Shown one piece after another: positions 1 to 12,817 of a DNA stretch of 64,000 nucleotides. This stretch comes from Fennellomyces sp. T-0311 (taxonomy: Eukaryota; Mucoromycota; Mucoromycetes; Mucorales; Lichtheimiaceae), in NCBI GenBank assembly GCA_025266875.1, contig JALLLT010000033.1, positions 1 to 64,000 of the forward strand, read 5' to 3'. Under the pieces are notes generated by a model that had not been told where the DNA came from, ran no database searches, and worked only from the letters and a program-made list of their open reading frames with translations. Position 1 is the stretch's first letter, and each line of letters begins with the position of its first letter. Position numbers and translations under genes: made by a program.

Positions 1-187
1 CAAGCATCAGGAGCAGTGCCGGACCAGTGTATTATATTACAAACGGGGCTTTTTGAAAGATCGCTGGCAAGTCGGTTCTTTCCTCTAAAGCAAGCACAGG
101 TTAGGATCATCCCGTAAGCCCTGACAGAATAACATTACCTCCTTTCACGTTTTACGTACAATACTATGCATATTCGACCGGTGCTCA

Positions 188-1250
188 TTACGTTACTCCA
201 TCAGATAAGGCAATAGTCATGCCCCATTTCAACTGTGAAGGCTTGAAAAGGAATGCCCTTCCTGTATGCCAAACTGGATCCATGCTCTCCATGCGCTGTT
301 GCCATAATAATTTACGTCTATATTTTATGTTTAGATGGTTTACAGTACATTGTCAAGAAGGCCACTAAAAGAAAACTCACCTGCAGTGCTTGGAGTTGCT
401 GGTTAAGAAGTGAATCTGGCGTTAGCTGATGACCAAACTTTCCGTGATCCATGCCCTTTATCAACGAACCTCCATCCAACCGCAAGTTCCTAGTATAATA
501 ACGAATGGCACATAGGAGAAAAGCTATGGTTGGGTGTAGATGTAAATGGCATCGTTCAATGAACACAGAAAAGCTCAGCATCACGAGAAGCTACCTTCAT
601 CCACATATCTATTCCGTAGCACATCCAGCTGGCTGGAATCAGCTATGCTTTCTTGTCTATCGTAGACTGCATACAGTAGAAAATATCGATGGTCTAAAAC
701 CCTGCCCATAGTGCCGTGACCACTGAAGATATCCGTGCCCGTTGGCATCTTTATCTGTGAAGCGGGGTTGCTCAGGCACCTGTTTTGGATGCGTAAACTG
801 TTCTGGCGCACTACGAGACAAATGCAGCTACCACAGTCTATCAAGCAAGAATAAGTTTTCTTATTGAGCATTGTGGCACTTAACTCATCTTTCAGAAAGT
901 TCTCACCGAAGCAGTAACGTTACCACATGTGAATAGAGCGATCCGTTTCGATATCTTCGCCGTAGATTCCAGTTCAATCGTCAGAAGTGTGGCAATGGCG
1001 GAAGCGATTGCTACCCGAATGGCAGAAATGGAGTGTGGGCATAACTTTTTCTTTTGCAAGTCTATCCTGCCTTAAGCGCTAGATTTATGCTCGTATCACC
1101 GCCCTGAAGAGCTACCTTACGTTTTCCTATGCGCTCATCTTTGGCACAGTTACTGCGTAACAATCTCATGACAGCTCTGTACATACAGCCCGTTTGCATA
1201 TCGAAGTGCCGTAAAGGTTCATACCACAAAGACAGCATCGCTTCCCCCAT
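188..1250 (-). other. Unidentified spliced coding trace (3' exons of an unknown gene or relic)
   Basis: Not recognised. The last two exons fit together in frame: 489-381 (109 nt, acceptor tactag, donor CAG|gtgag) and 295-188 (36 codons ending in TAA), giving a tail with DGGSLIKGMDHGKFGHQL followed by RMESMDPVWHTGRAFLF. Further coding-like stretches lie upstream on the same strand: about 1250-1065 (begins MGEAMLSLWYEPLRHF), about 1040-920 (RVAIASAIATLLTIELES, then a possible gtgaga donor) and about 815-735 (RFTDKDANGHGYLQW). I could not join these to the last two exons in one phase. It may be an intron-rich gene, possibly reaching beyond 1.25 kb, or a decaying transposon gene. No conserved domain was recognised. 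Confidence 0.3.
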
Positions 1251-3708
1251 ACCATACGCACATCACTGCGGGTTTCAACTCCTTTGACGCTCCTTTGTAG
1301 TTAAGACAATGCTATATCCAGAGAAAAAGTTAAAAATGATGAGTGATGCTTATAGTTGGCGCTGGAAGCTGTGAAGAAAGAAAACTTACGATTAGCCGCC
1401 GTGCATATATAAAGCAGGTTGAGAATATTATAACAACAAGTGTGTAGCAGTAGCAACTTGACTTGTCGTGAAACGGAGTGGTTCCTTTGCAAAGATAGTA
1501 AAAGCTTGAGATATGCTACTATGCCTGATGAAAAAACACGGAATCTTACCTGGGAAGTACGGTCGAAGAATGAATGCCAGAGAAAACATTCAATTGATGC
1601 TACATCTTTCGTTGGTTCCTTCATCGTATTTATGTTTGATCGCGCGCTATGCCCCAGGAATGTATATAAAGATAAAAAGCATGTCGGTACCATCAAAAAG
1701 TTACTTCATACCAGAACCTTGGGTTCACCCGCTATTAGACCTGCGACCCCATACATCCGCATGGTATCTCAGCTACTAAGGCTAAAGCTGGTTAGGAGAA
1801 AATTCCGGCTCTTACTCACGATACACGTACCCCTTCTGAGTACTTCCCATAGTAGCATTTATGAACCAGTTGCAATTCCTCGTGTCAGCCTATAGGCTGC
1901 ATTCTGCTGTCGAGAAAAAGAATTTAGTTTGAACATGCACAGCAGACTTATACCGTAAAGAAGCAAGAAAAATTATTCTGTTGGTGGGGTTAACCTATTT
2001 GTAAACATTAAAAATCATGCCAACCAGCGCCTGTTGGTCGCCATAAAAATACTACCTGCGCGCGACTTTGCTATGCCGTCGTATCCGATGTTGTATGTAA
2101 ATGTAACGTATTTTATACAAAGCGGGTGGGCTCTTGGAGGTCTTGACAATGGAAGCTGCTTCCATCGATTGATTATATTTGCAAGGCGAATACTTGTACT
2201 TTTTTCATCTATATTTCAGGCTGGAGTTATATTTACTATGCTGAACGGCAAGATATCAAATTTTACCTGTGCGGTCCCATCGTGAAATGGATGTTTTGGT
2301 CTTCTCAGACAATATAAGTGCTCAAGAACTGGTTAAATCTGGAAGTGGAACAAGAAAACGTGAGAGTAAGGGAATTTGGCGCTATAATGAGCACAACCGA
2401 TCCATCCAAACGCTGTTTCTTACCTGAACCTTGACCTCCATCTATCAGACGGTCACGGGTAATAGATATAGCCGGAATTGCTTGGGCTATAAAAAAGCGC
2501 CGTTGGCTCAAGAAACTGATACATTTATTTTATGGTATATTTACCTCCTTAAAGTGCTTTATGCTGTTATACTTACCGCCATGTCAAATTCCATAAATAT
2601 TAAGCTGATGGCTCAATCTCTATTATCGCTGTAAGTCAGAGAATGAGCGCCTCAAAAGAAGATCCTGACGTACCATGATGACGGCCAGTTAGGCACAATT
2701 TCACTCGGTGACAAGTGAAGAAACAATGCAAGTAGTACTAAAAACTCTAGAGCCATGAGTGATATTGGTGGAAGCACCTTGAGTGATGGTACCACGTGTT
2801 TCTGAATATACAATAAGTTTGTTAGAGCTCTATCACAGACTATTGAAAAAGCCGAGTCAGGCTTATCGAGAAGAGGGAAAAAATGCTTTGGCTATTGAGT
2901 CTCACTTACACAAAGCACCATGGTCATCGATATTCTGTTTGGAGTTTGCCGGACTAGGGAAGACGTGTTGACTAGAGAGATAGATACTCTACAGTTCCCA
3001 TATATATCTACCTCTCCCAGCACTTTTCATGATTATATCCACTGCACGTCCGCTTGTAGTACCCAGTTCGTAGTGGTATAGCTCACTATCACCCGCCAGT
3101 CAGAAAACAGCTCAAACTAAAATGTACAACCTTGTTACCATAGCAATTAGTTAAAAATGATCAACGAAAGCAATGACAAGTAATGAAACAATAGCGATGT
3201 AGAAAACGGCACGTAGGTCGATGAGCAGCAGTTGTGAGAGAAAGGAAATAGTCGCGCGCGCGTTGGATTTTATTTCACTTGAAACACTCACGGGTCTGTC
3301 AAATTTATTTAGGAAGGTCTGCTGACGACTTCGCAGGAGAGCCTGTATCCAAGACATAATTCTCTGGGTACGAGTAGTTCATGCTGGTAACATCTTTCTG
3401 ACCAGCAGGAGGAGGTGGTTCATCGTGTAGTAACAGTAGCTAAGCACGGTGCCCTTTGTTCTTTCATCACCTTTCCATCTAAGCTTTACGGATCACCATA
3501 GAAATCGATCGATCGCCGAAAGTGCAAGCAACCGCAGCGTCGATATACCACGTATTAACAACAGCAGCTCACGCTTTAATAATCTTTGAAGGCCAAAAAC
3601 CCCGAGGACCTCTGGTCATTGGATGCAACTACGAAACAGAAAGAGAGAAGACATGCATAGCTGATATACCTCTTTAGAGAAAGCAGCCATAGCCGTGCAT
3701 TTTCCATA
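1251..3708. other. Stretch without a recognised gene
   Basis: No convincing gene. Short minus-strand fragments have a coding look: about 1650-1550 (ending FLWHSFFDRTSQ before a gtaaga donor), about 2510-2430 (FFIAQAIPAISITRDRLIDG) and about 3425-3310 (LHDEPPPPAGQKDVTSMN). They may be further exons of the unknown minus-strand gene at 188-1250. Frames are interrupted and no family was recognised. Confidence 0.3.
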
Positions 3709-3869
3709 CACTGCAAATAATTTTTGGTGAATTCTGGTGAATAATTTTTCGAAGTGGTTAATCATAAGCTTTTTAACCACTTGAGTTACTAAAAATGGTA
3801 GTACAAGTGGTTAAAAAGCTTATGTTTAACCACTGTAACCACTTTTAACCATCGAAATTATTTGCAGTG
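3709..3869. repeat. 161-bp MITE-like inverted-repeat element, copy 1
   Basis: The ends are perfect 15-bp inverted repeats (CACTGCAAATAATTT at the left, its reverse complement at the right). Inside lies a second, longer palindrome: a roughly 30-bp arm around GTGGTTAATCATAAGC faces its near-complement across a loop containing gagttactaaaaatggtagta. A diverged second copy lies at 16661-16798. There is no coding capacity, and I found no clear target-site duplication. This is most simply a non-autonomous foldback or MITE family. Confidence 0.75.
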
Positions 3870-4828
3870 TCCGATACGTAGATAAATAATCTCTTCCAAT
3901 GAGTGTAATACAATAAGTGAATACCATTATTGGACTTTCCAGGAGAGTCTGTTAACGTAAACTATAATGCGATCGGTAAAGTCCCATTCTTAGATCAGGC
4001 AGTGCTTAAAGTAATGTGCTGTTGAGCTTTTGGTATGTAAACAGCAAATGTAGCGATCGGGTTATAATTTAAGCGAATATGAAACAGAGGGTCTCGCTGA
4101 CTTTTGGGACGATTCTAAGAAAGGCAAATCTTGATCCTGGAATTCGCCAACGTTATACCATAGCATGCGTTTGTTCCTGCATTTTACTTTGATGGGCGAG
4201 GTTGCAGATCCACAGTGATATATTGCAGTTTGGTGCCAGGTTCATGTAATCGGCCTATTCTAAACACAGTTTACGCTAGACACTAGTTCATGCTAGTGGC
4301 GTATTGTCATTCTGCAGATGTGTTTGTCCGCAACTGCTTCAGAAACATCATATCGAAACGATGAATAAGCGTACATAACGACCCGAGTGCTGTTCAGCGC
4401 ATGACGACAGGCTAAATAAAAGTGTACACATGGCAACAGAAAAAGGTGGCGTCGGTATCATCTCAGAAAAACAAAAAGTAAGATGAAATCTCCAACTCCG
4501 TGCCTGAATGAGGGCACATCGCCTAATTTTTTTTCCGGGTAAACACACAGTTTTTAAGATTTTCAGGGGAATTGGAAAAAGCGTCTGTGCAGCGCTGACG
4601 ACATTCGTTGAAGCGTGGGACATTTGGTTTCATCCATTACGGCTCATATCGGGTTGCCTCTGTTGACAGCTATGTTCCGCTGAGTCAAAAAAAAGCCGTT
4701 TTCGATCTCCTCTCCTTCTGCTGCCTTCTCCTACGTTCCGCCCAGCCACCCGGCATTTCATTCATACTCCACCTTCCCCGGCTTCGGTTTTTGTACCTTC
4801 TTCCTTCTCTTTTCTCTCCATACACACA
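3870..4828. other. Intergenic region and Hsp70 promoter
   Basis: No gene recognised. The last 150 bp before the Hsp70 start are strongly pyrimidine-rich on the plus strand (runs such as ttccttctcttttctctcc at about 4801-4819), a common leader composition of highly expressed fungal genes. I did not find an unambiguous array of heat-shock elements (alternating GAA/TTC pentamers), so heat induction is not evident from sequence alone. Confidence 0.4.
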
Positions 4829-6944
<2,116 letters not shown>

Positions 6945-7262
6945 ATCTAAGGCACACATGAACACATTACGCGCAACTTCTCTTCCATCATCCCTCCAAA
7001 AAAAAGCATGTAGATTTATTTAAAATAGACGCTCTTGTTAATATCCATACCAACCCCTCTCCGTGTTGACTCCACTCTTTGTAAATGATAAACGATAAAG
7101 AAAACCATATCACTCATGTCGACAACAACTCCAATCCCAGTATTCATTGCCTTTGTGCGACGACACTCAGTGCGCTCATGAGCGTTTTTTTTATTGTGGA
7201 AATGGATTGGTACGGGTGTGCTGCTCTATTATGGGTTTACGCTGTATGGTGGATCGTGGCCT
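6945..7262. other. 3' flanks of Hsp70 and the B12 gene
   Basis: Short region between two convergent genes. An A+T-rich stretch with aaaaaaaagcatgtag and tttatttaaaa at about 6998-7025 is a plausible 3' end for Hsp70. No gene is seen. Confidence 0.5.
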
Positions 7263-7472
7263 TTAGTGGTGCTTCTTGTCCTTGAGGAAAAACTCTTCAA
7301 CGCCACAGTACGCAATGAAGGCGACAGTGGCAATGCCTAAGCCGGGGAACATGGTTCTGAAGTTGGCGCTCTTGGAGAAGATAGGGTGCTTGCGCCATGC
7401 TTCACGTCGGGCCCAGGGATCGTGATAGACAGGCACACGTTGCTGCAATTCAGTGTGGAACTTTCCTGGCAT
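7263..7472 (-). CDS. NDUFB3: NADH:ubiquinone oxidoreductase subunit B12 (NDUFB3 homologue)
   Basis: Accessory subunit of the membrane arm of mitochondrial respiratory complex I. Single coding exon of 69 residues. The family hallmarks are clear: HDPWARREAWRKHPIF near the N-terminus, then FPGLGIATVAFIAYCGVEEF, which forms the single membrane span, and a basic/His tail (LKDKKHH). Length agrees with fungal B12 subunits. The start at 7472 (MPGKFHTELQQR) is preferred: reading further upstream in frame gives only a low-complexity Thr/Arg stretch from a repeated cgt/cga triplet run, likely 5' UTR. Tail-to-tail with mitochondrial Hsp70, so two mitochondrial genes are neighbours. Confidence 0.93.
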   Translation of the reverse strand: MPGKFHTELQQRVPVYHDPWARREAWRKHPIFSKSANFRTMFPGLGIATVAFIAYCGVEEFFLKDKKHH

Positions 7473-7639
7473 TGTCGTCGTCGTCGTCGTCGCGTGGAAG
7501 TGTGTATGTTCTTCTCTTCGCCCCAGTAACAACTGTTTGAATACCACGTCACCCACGTTCCCGGCAATGTGACGGTGTCTGTAGTGATATACCAAATTTA
7601 GTATCAAGGCAGAATATCGACTTTTTCGCTTACTCCTCG

Positions 7640-9530
7640 TGTGTTAACCCCCACCATCTTGATTTGATGGCGTAATTTTGTTGTAAGCAGCATGAAGGGC
7701 CGTTAAATTGAGCTGGACTTTGACCAAGGTCGAGCATCGGTAAAGAAATGGTTGCGAAGCTGTGTCCGGCAGGGCATACGCGGATCCGGATGACTTCCTC
7801 CTAGTCAAGCTTGTTGAGCCTGTTTTGGTCCAGGTTGCGATGAAGTGGTGGATGTCGATGCAGATACCCAAGCTCGCTCACTACACCGTTGATAGCACAC
7901 CGCGGGCTGAACTTTGACGATCCATGTTCGTCTATATCAACCGGAACAAGCATCCTCCCTTCGATCGAAGTACGACCTTTCGAACCAACTTACCATCCAT
8001 AGCATGCCTTTACCCTTTTTCGGTGGTCACTGCCGGACGTGAGTGTATCCATCTCGAATCTCAACAAGAGTGGCCTGTCTGACGGCCAGTGCTGCCTGTT
8101 CAAGTCTCTTTTTCGTTCTTCCAGGTGTCGCCTTTTTTCTGGCCTTTGCGCAGGCGTTATCTGGTGGAGCGGAGGCTTGTCGCCTAACGCGTATTCGCCC
8201 TCGGATCATGTTAATAATCAGGTCAGCCACTCCATCTAGTGTGGATTGCATCGATATCCCAGCTCTTGTGAAGGAAGCTCTGCTTGGAGCAGAAGTTCCA
8301 TAGGTCGTTGGGCCTGCCAAGCACGAACATAAACCATGAACTTGTCTAGATTCGGCTTTTTGCTGCCAGCTGCTAATGTTTGTTCGAGGGCATCGATCCC
8401 TTCACTGAAGCTTTCTGTCTTCAAGCCACCTTCCATTCAGTGTCTGTCGCCCATATAACTCATCCTTTTCCACAGTGCACTGGGCACATTCGTCCACATT
8501 GACGTCTGTGTTGTAGTGGGTTGGCACAAGGAGCGCCCCTACTGCGATGATTTCTCCCCAGGTCGATTCTGATAGTCCCGTCGTAAGCTCCAATGATGTT
8601 TTCAACTACAGCGGTTGCACAATATGAGAATTAATACAAGCTTCTGTCACTCTAGCCCCAAGATTACTTACTGTTTGCAGTTGCTCTTGCCCTGAACTTT
8701 TGTATTTTAGACAGAAACCGGAACGGATCGGCTCTTGATCTTGGTGTGGGTTTATGTCAATCCGTCATCTTCACGAAAAGCTGCGCCCCGTCCGTTATGA
8801 TCATTCGCAAAGTATAGCGAAGAGTATTTGGCTCTGCCGCTCCCTGCAGCATACTGTGTATCAGTGTGTTGTACCCGCGAATCTTGAATGCGAACGTCTC
8901 ATTTGGCTACTTCACAGCTTTGCGGGCCAGGTCGAAAAGATAAGACTACGAGTCGTTGGCACGGATTTCAGTCACATGCGTGAGTATCAGCGTTCTTCAC
9001 CAGCGCCATCGTTCCTCAATCTGACTTGGCTGAACTGGTAACCCTCACTACTCTTTTCCTTATCTTTATCGATCTTCCGAGTCTTGCCATTTTTGCAGAC
9101 TTTGCTCTTAGGTTCTGGTTTTGCCTTGGTCGGAAGCCTGGGAAGATCGTCGCGAATTCTTTTTAGCGTGACAAGGTGCATGTTGAGTACCAATGTGTAA
9201 CGGGAGCCTTGAAGTAGCTGTGTATAATGTTGAACAATATCGTATGGCGATAGAAAGAACTACTGTGTATACTGAAGGCTCCGTTCATGGAATTCGAGCT
9301 CCAACGGCTCAGGGCCAGTCTTCTCCTCTGGGAGCAGCATAGGCGCAGGACAAAACTGATATAGAGACAACTCCATCTGTTGTCTGATAGAAGTGAGACA
9401 CCGAAGAGCAAATCGACGAGAGTATCCAGTATTATTTGATTGAGATGGGCTCCAAACACAGCTGCTCCTTCACGGTTCAAGCTATCGATCTCAGGAAACG
9501 CTGAGAAAAAGTTGTTCCTTCGAATCATTA
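7640..9530 (-). pseudogene. Decayed multi-frame coding relic of unknown family
   Basis: Reading the minus strand from about 9530 down to 7640, coding-like peptides continue across repeated frameshifts and stops: FPEIDSLNREGAAVFGAHLN; then, in another frame, PEEKTGPEPLELEFHERSLQ; MHLVTLKRIRDDLPRLPTKA with a Lys-rich segment; KIRGYNTLIHSMLQGAAEP; ELTTGLSESTWGEIIAVGAL; DALEQTLAAGSKKPNLDKFM; and STLDGVADLIINMIRGRIRV. Several in-frame stops occur (for example near 9250 and 8945), so this cannot be expressed as one protein without many introns. I do not recognise the family. A decayed transposable-element gene is the likeliest explanation, given the LINE debris next to it. Confidence 0.45.
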
Positions 9531-9940
9531 AAGCAAAATCTTCGTGTATACTGGTACTATATCACTGGCAATTATGTTTGAAGCAAGCTTCTTTACTTGA
9601 ATTATATGCCGAAGCATTTCTTCATATATAAAGCAAACTATGTTTGCTTTATGATATGTCATACTCTGCGATATAGCTACATAGTTACAAACTTATTTGT
9701 CAGATTCAATTCGTTATTTAGCAGTCAATGCTTGTTCGCTCAGCTTTCAAAATCCTCGATTAACATGCCTCAAAGATCCCAAGAACCGTCCTCGCAGTAG
9801 GGATACGAATTGAGCTTTCAGTGGCTCGTGACCATATGTGTGGCTAGGATGTTCGAGCCCCGTCGGATAATTGCTATACTACAAATGCTAACACAAATCG
9901 TAATTTCTCTGCTGTATTTTAGTGTGCCCATACTTCGTAC

Positions 9941-10974
9941 TTATTATTGTGGTAAAATACCTTCAGGAGCAGGTCTATTACCTCCCGTAAGATTAAATAA
10001 TAGCTTTGAACTATTATGGTGGTAGCACAAAAGTTATTATTTCTATTGATAAGGTCACTGATCTGCGCCTTTAGGCATATGATCACTTCCTTGCGGTGCA
10101 AAAAGAACAGTATATATAAAAGTATAGTCGCCATGCATGAAAAAAAACCGGCTTCGGATGAAAAAGGCCGGCTGGTGTGGGGGAACGGTATAGCCACTAC
10201 GTTGATATGACGAATACGAAGAAACCCTGCGCTCCATACAGGACTCGATTGCATGATGGTTTCTTGATTTGGGGTTATCGGCGCTGGAGATGGTGACTAG
10301 GTTGTTGAACCGTCGGTATCGTTTGGGTGGATGAGGCAGTCAATCTTTTCGAACATCCCCAGTAGTGCAGGCCAAGTTTCCTTCCACTTGCCTTTGTTTA
10401 GGCCCGTATTGGATCGCGGCAAGCAGTTTGGTATATGGTCAATTGAGTGTACTCCTTTAGAAAGTTCGAGGATGTTGCCAAATGCTGTCAATAGTTTGTT
10501 CATGTGTGTTTCCGACAGTGGGCATGTGTTGTAGTGATCTCTTTTTGGCTTAGCTACTCCACAGGGGCAATCCGGAGGGTTATATGATGGAGGTAACCAG
10601 TGCATACGCCAATTTATCAGTCGGTGGAGATCGTTAGTTGATGCCGCTAGGTAGAGTATCGGGTCGACTATTCGATTAGAGTGAAACGACGTATCGTCGT
10701 GAATAATTTGGCCCGTGATGCGTATTCTTCATCTCGTTTGTTGCTGATTGCCTGCTCAACTGGGTTTTTAGGTGGTTCGGCTGTTCTTCGCATTTTGCCA
10801 TACTCCCGGTGCAAGGGGTTGGTGGATGTCAACCTTTTCCAATGATCATCCTTTGGTTTCTTGCCGTTCGTCAGAAATGAGAGTCCCACCATCCGAGCCA
10901 TGGTGGAGACTGGTAATTGTTGTAGACGCGCAACGAATTTGACTTGAAGAGATCGGATTATTATTGTGGTAAAA
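9941..10974 (-). mobile_element. 5'-truncated LINE-type retrotransposon relic
   Basis: A segment of about 1.0 kb is bounded by identical 17-bp direct repeats (TTATTATTGTGGTAAAA at 9941-9957 and 10958-10974), which look like a target-site duplication. Inside, on the minus strand, are two peptides matching the region after the catalytic core of LINE reverse transcriptases. One (about 10901-10668) contains WKRLTSTNPLHREYGKMRR. The other (about 10605-10297) contains a Cys/His cluster (CPCG...HYNTCPLSETH) and IDHIPNCLPRSNTG. No reverse transcriptase catalytic motif is present, so the copy is 5'-truncated. The left end, the element's 3' end, carries a tail sequence that recurs at 11178-11250 and 28600-28655. 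Assignment to LINE rests on the peptide pattern and structure, not on a search. Confidence 0.55.
9958..10016 (-). repeat. Dispersed tail repeat, copy A
   Basis: Plus-strand hallmarks are AGGTCTATTACCTC followed by TAAATAATAGCTTTGAACTA. It sits at the presumed 3' end of the LINE relic. Copies B (11178-11250) and C (28600-28655) have the same two blocks in the same order. Confidence 0.55.
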
Positions 10975-11428
10975 CATGATACTTTTTAAAGTGTCCATTG
11001 TATCGACAATTTTTCGGAACAAGTGACAGTAGTAATCCCATACCGATGTGTGTCGCTTCGCTTTTTTAACTTTGGAGCTCTTATTCCTATCTACATCTTG
11101 CTTTTAGCTTCAGCCACCTGTGGTGAAGGGATAGCTACAAACAGTACGTCATTGGGTATAATACCCGGTAATGAACTAATACCTTTAGGAAGAGGTCTAT
11201 TACCTCTCATAAAAAAATAAATTATAACTTTTGAACTAATACTCAGTAATATGTTCTCTTGTACTTTGTTTATAGCTTTCAACTGGTCAGAATTCCATTC
11301 TTGCGCTATCATTATTGGCCAAAACTACATACTAAGAATATCGCCTGAGTGGCTGGAGGGACGCAGTGCGCGATGAAATTTTATTTCTGTAGCTTAAGTG
11401 TATGGAATGGTATGTTCAAAGTATTTGC
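10975..11428. other. Intergenic region containing tail repeat copy B
   Basis: No gene is seen. The interval contains the dispersed repeat copy B at 11178-11250. Confidence 0.5.
11178..11250 (-). repeat. Dispersed tail repeat, copy B
   Basis: Contains AGGTCTATTACCTC and AAATTATAACTTTTGAACTA on the plus strand, matching copy A at 9958-10016. There is no adjoining LINE coding sequence, so this may be a very short, strongly 5'-truncated insertion. Confidence 0.5.
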
Positions 11429-12817
11429 TTAGTCGTTCCACTGGATAAAATCATCATTTGGTCTAGTCGTTCGTCTTAGTAGCCGTGTCCTGGCCTTCCA
11501 GCGATCATTTCTTCGTTTTTCCTTGCATGAGCTGCAATACCATTTTTCAGACAGTCTTCTCTCGGAAGTCAGGAATGGTTTCTGGCATGCTGACGAACCA
11601 CACACACGTCGCGATATATGACATCTCCGGCAGCGCACCATTTGCCATGGCATACCGCAGTAAGGCCTCGGTCCACTTGTCGTTGTAGCCATCGCCACAA
11701 GCGCCGCCGCTGCCGTTGCCGATAGTGGCAGCAACGCAGCATTCCGCTCGTTTTCCTGTCCAGCATGGTTGACACTCGTATTGCCGCCACAAAACTGACG
11801 ATAGCATTTCAGGCAAAGAATATTCGCGCACTGGAGACATTGACATTGGGCACATGATTTGGGAGTCGACACGCCACAAATTTTACACACCGCAGATCCT
11901 ATCGATGTTACGTTTTTATGGCAAAGGTGGCAAGGCTCGATGTCCGCAATCGGCCGGTATTCGTCCTGCTGTTCAGTGGTTTCGATAAAGTGGACGAGCT
12001 CGTCGGGTAGCCAGGGCGGTCGGAAATCATTGTCCCCAGCGATCAACATCATCCGAGAGCGCAGTATCACCCAGAATTGGTATAGGGCATAGTGACTCTC
12101 GCTCAAGTCATTATGACGTTGGCGTAGCAACAGCTTTTTAATGGATCCGTAAACATACAGCTCTTGTGCATAAGATTTGACACCTCGTTCGCTTGGGAAA
12201 AGACCTCGCATATGCACAATAGAGAGGTGATGCAAAAACGGGGCTTGACCCGTCTGGCTGCTAGCTGATATGACCGAGTCGTTGTCCGTTCGTGCGCGTG
12301 CAGACTTGAGCATGTTCAAAACTTGATAGCAGTCGATTCGTGTACACTGAGCAACGGAAAGCTCACTAACGTACGGCAGGCGGCGGAGCACCATCTCTAA
12401 TTCGCTGGCTTCGATAGCGGTGCCGTCGAATCGGGCGGAACTGATCCGAAGGTGCAGCTGGAAACTGACGAGGAAGTACACAATGCTGTCCAGCAGCTTT
12501 CCGTCGAACGGGATATGTGGATCGAAAACCAGTGGGTTCCAGATACTACCATGCTGGATTAGCGTGTGGCGATATTCACGAGAGACGAGCGTCAGCTGGT
12601 AAAGGGTAACTGCGTCCAGGTGCGCATATATTTCTAACGCCACCTCTGTCGAAAGGGCGGGTAATGCGTGAATGCAACTTTTGCAACTATCTGCACTGGT
12701 GCTACTGCTGTTGCTTAAAAGACGAGCAACGCTATTCGTAGGTTTGGCGCTTATATCATGGAGTTTTCGCAACCATGTTAAAGGAGTCAGCCACCGAAAT
12801 ACAGTTTCTTGCGCCAT
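11429..12817 (-). CDS. F-box protein with C-terminal cysteine clusters
   Basis: Predicted substrate-recognition subunit of an SCF ubiquitin ligase. Single exon, 462 residues from ATG 12817 (MAQETVFRW); no other in-frame ATG lies just upstream. The F-box occupies about residues 50-98: LPALSTEVALEIYAHLDAVT, then LYQLTLVSREYRHTL and the closing IWNPLVF. The middle has LRISSARFDGT and ELEMVLRRLPYVSEL, which may form irregular leucine-rich repeats. From about residue 295 there is a dense set of CxxC pairs (CHLCHKNV, CKICGVS, CAQCQCLQC, CLKC) and near the end CRRCHISRRVCGSSAC and CSSCKEKRR, probably zinc-binding. The substrate is unknown. The F-box assignment is good; the exact role is not deducible. 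Confidence 0.8.
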   Translation of the reverse strand: MAQETVFRWLTPLTWLRKLHDISAKPTNSVARLLSNSSSTSADSCKSCIHALPALSTEVALEIYAHLDAVTLYQLTLVSREYRHTLIQHGSIWNPLVFDPHIPFDGKLLDSIVYFLVSFQLHLRISSARFDGTAIEASELEMVLRRLPYVSELSVAQCTRIDCYQVLNMLKSARARTDNDSVISASSQTGQAPFLHHLSIVHMRGLFPSERGVKSYAQELYVYGSIKKLLLRQRHNDLSESHYALYQFWVILRSRMMLIAGDNDFRPPWLPDELVHFIETTEQQDEYRPIADIEPCHLCHKNVTSIGSAVCKICGVSTPKSCAQCQCLQCANILCLKCYRQFCGGNTSVNHAGQENERNAALLPLSATAAAALVAMATTTSGPRPYCGMPWQMVRCRRCHISRRVCGSSACQKPFLTSERRLSEKWYCSSCKEKRRNDRWKARTRLLRRTTRPNDDFIQWND

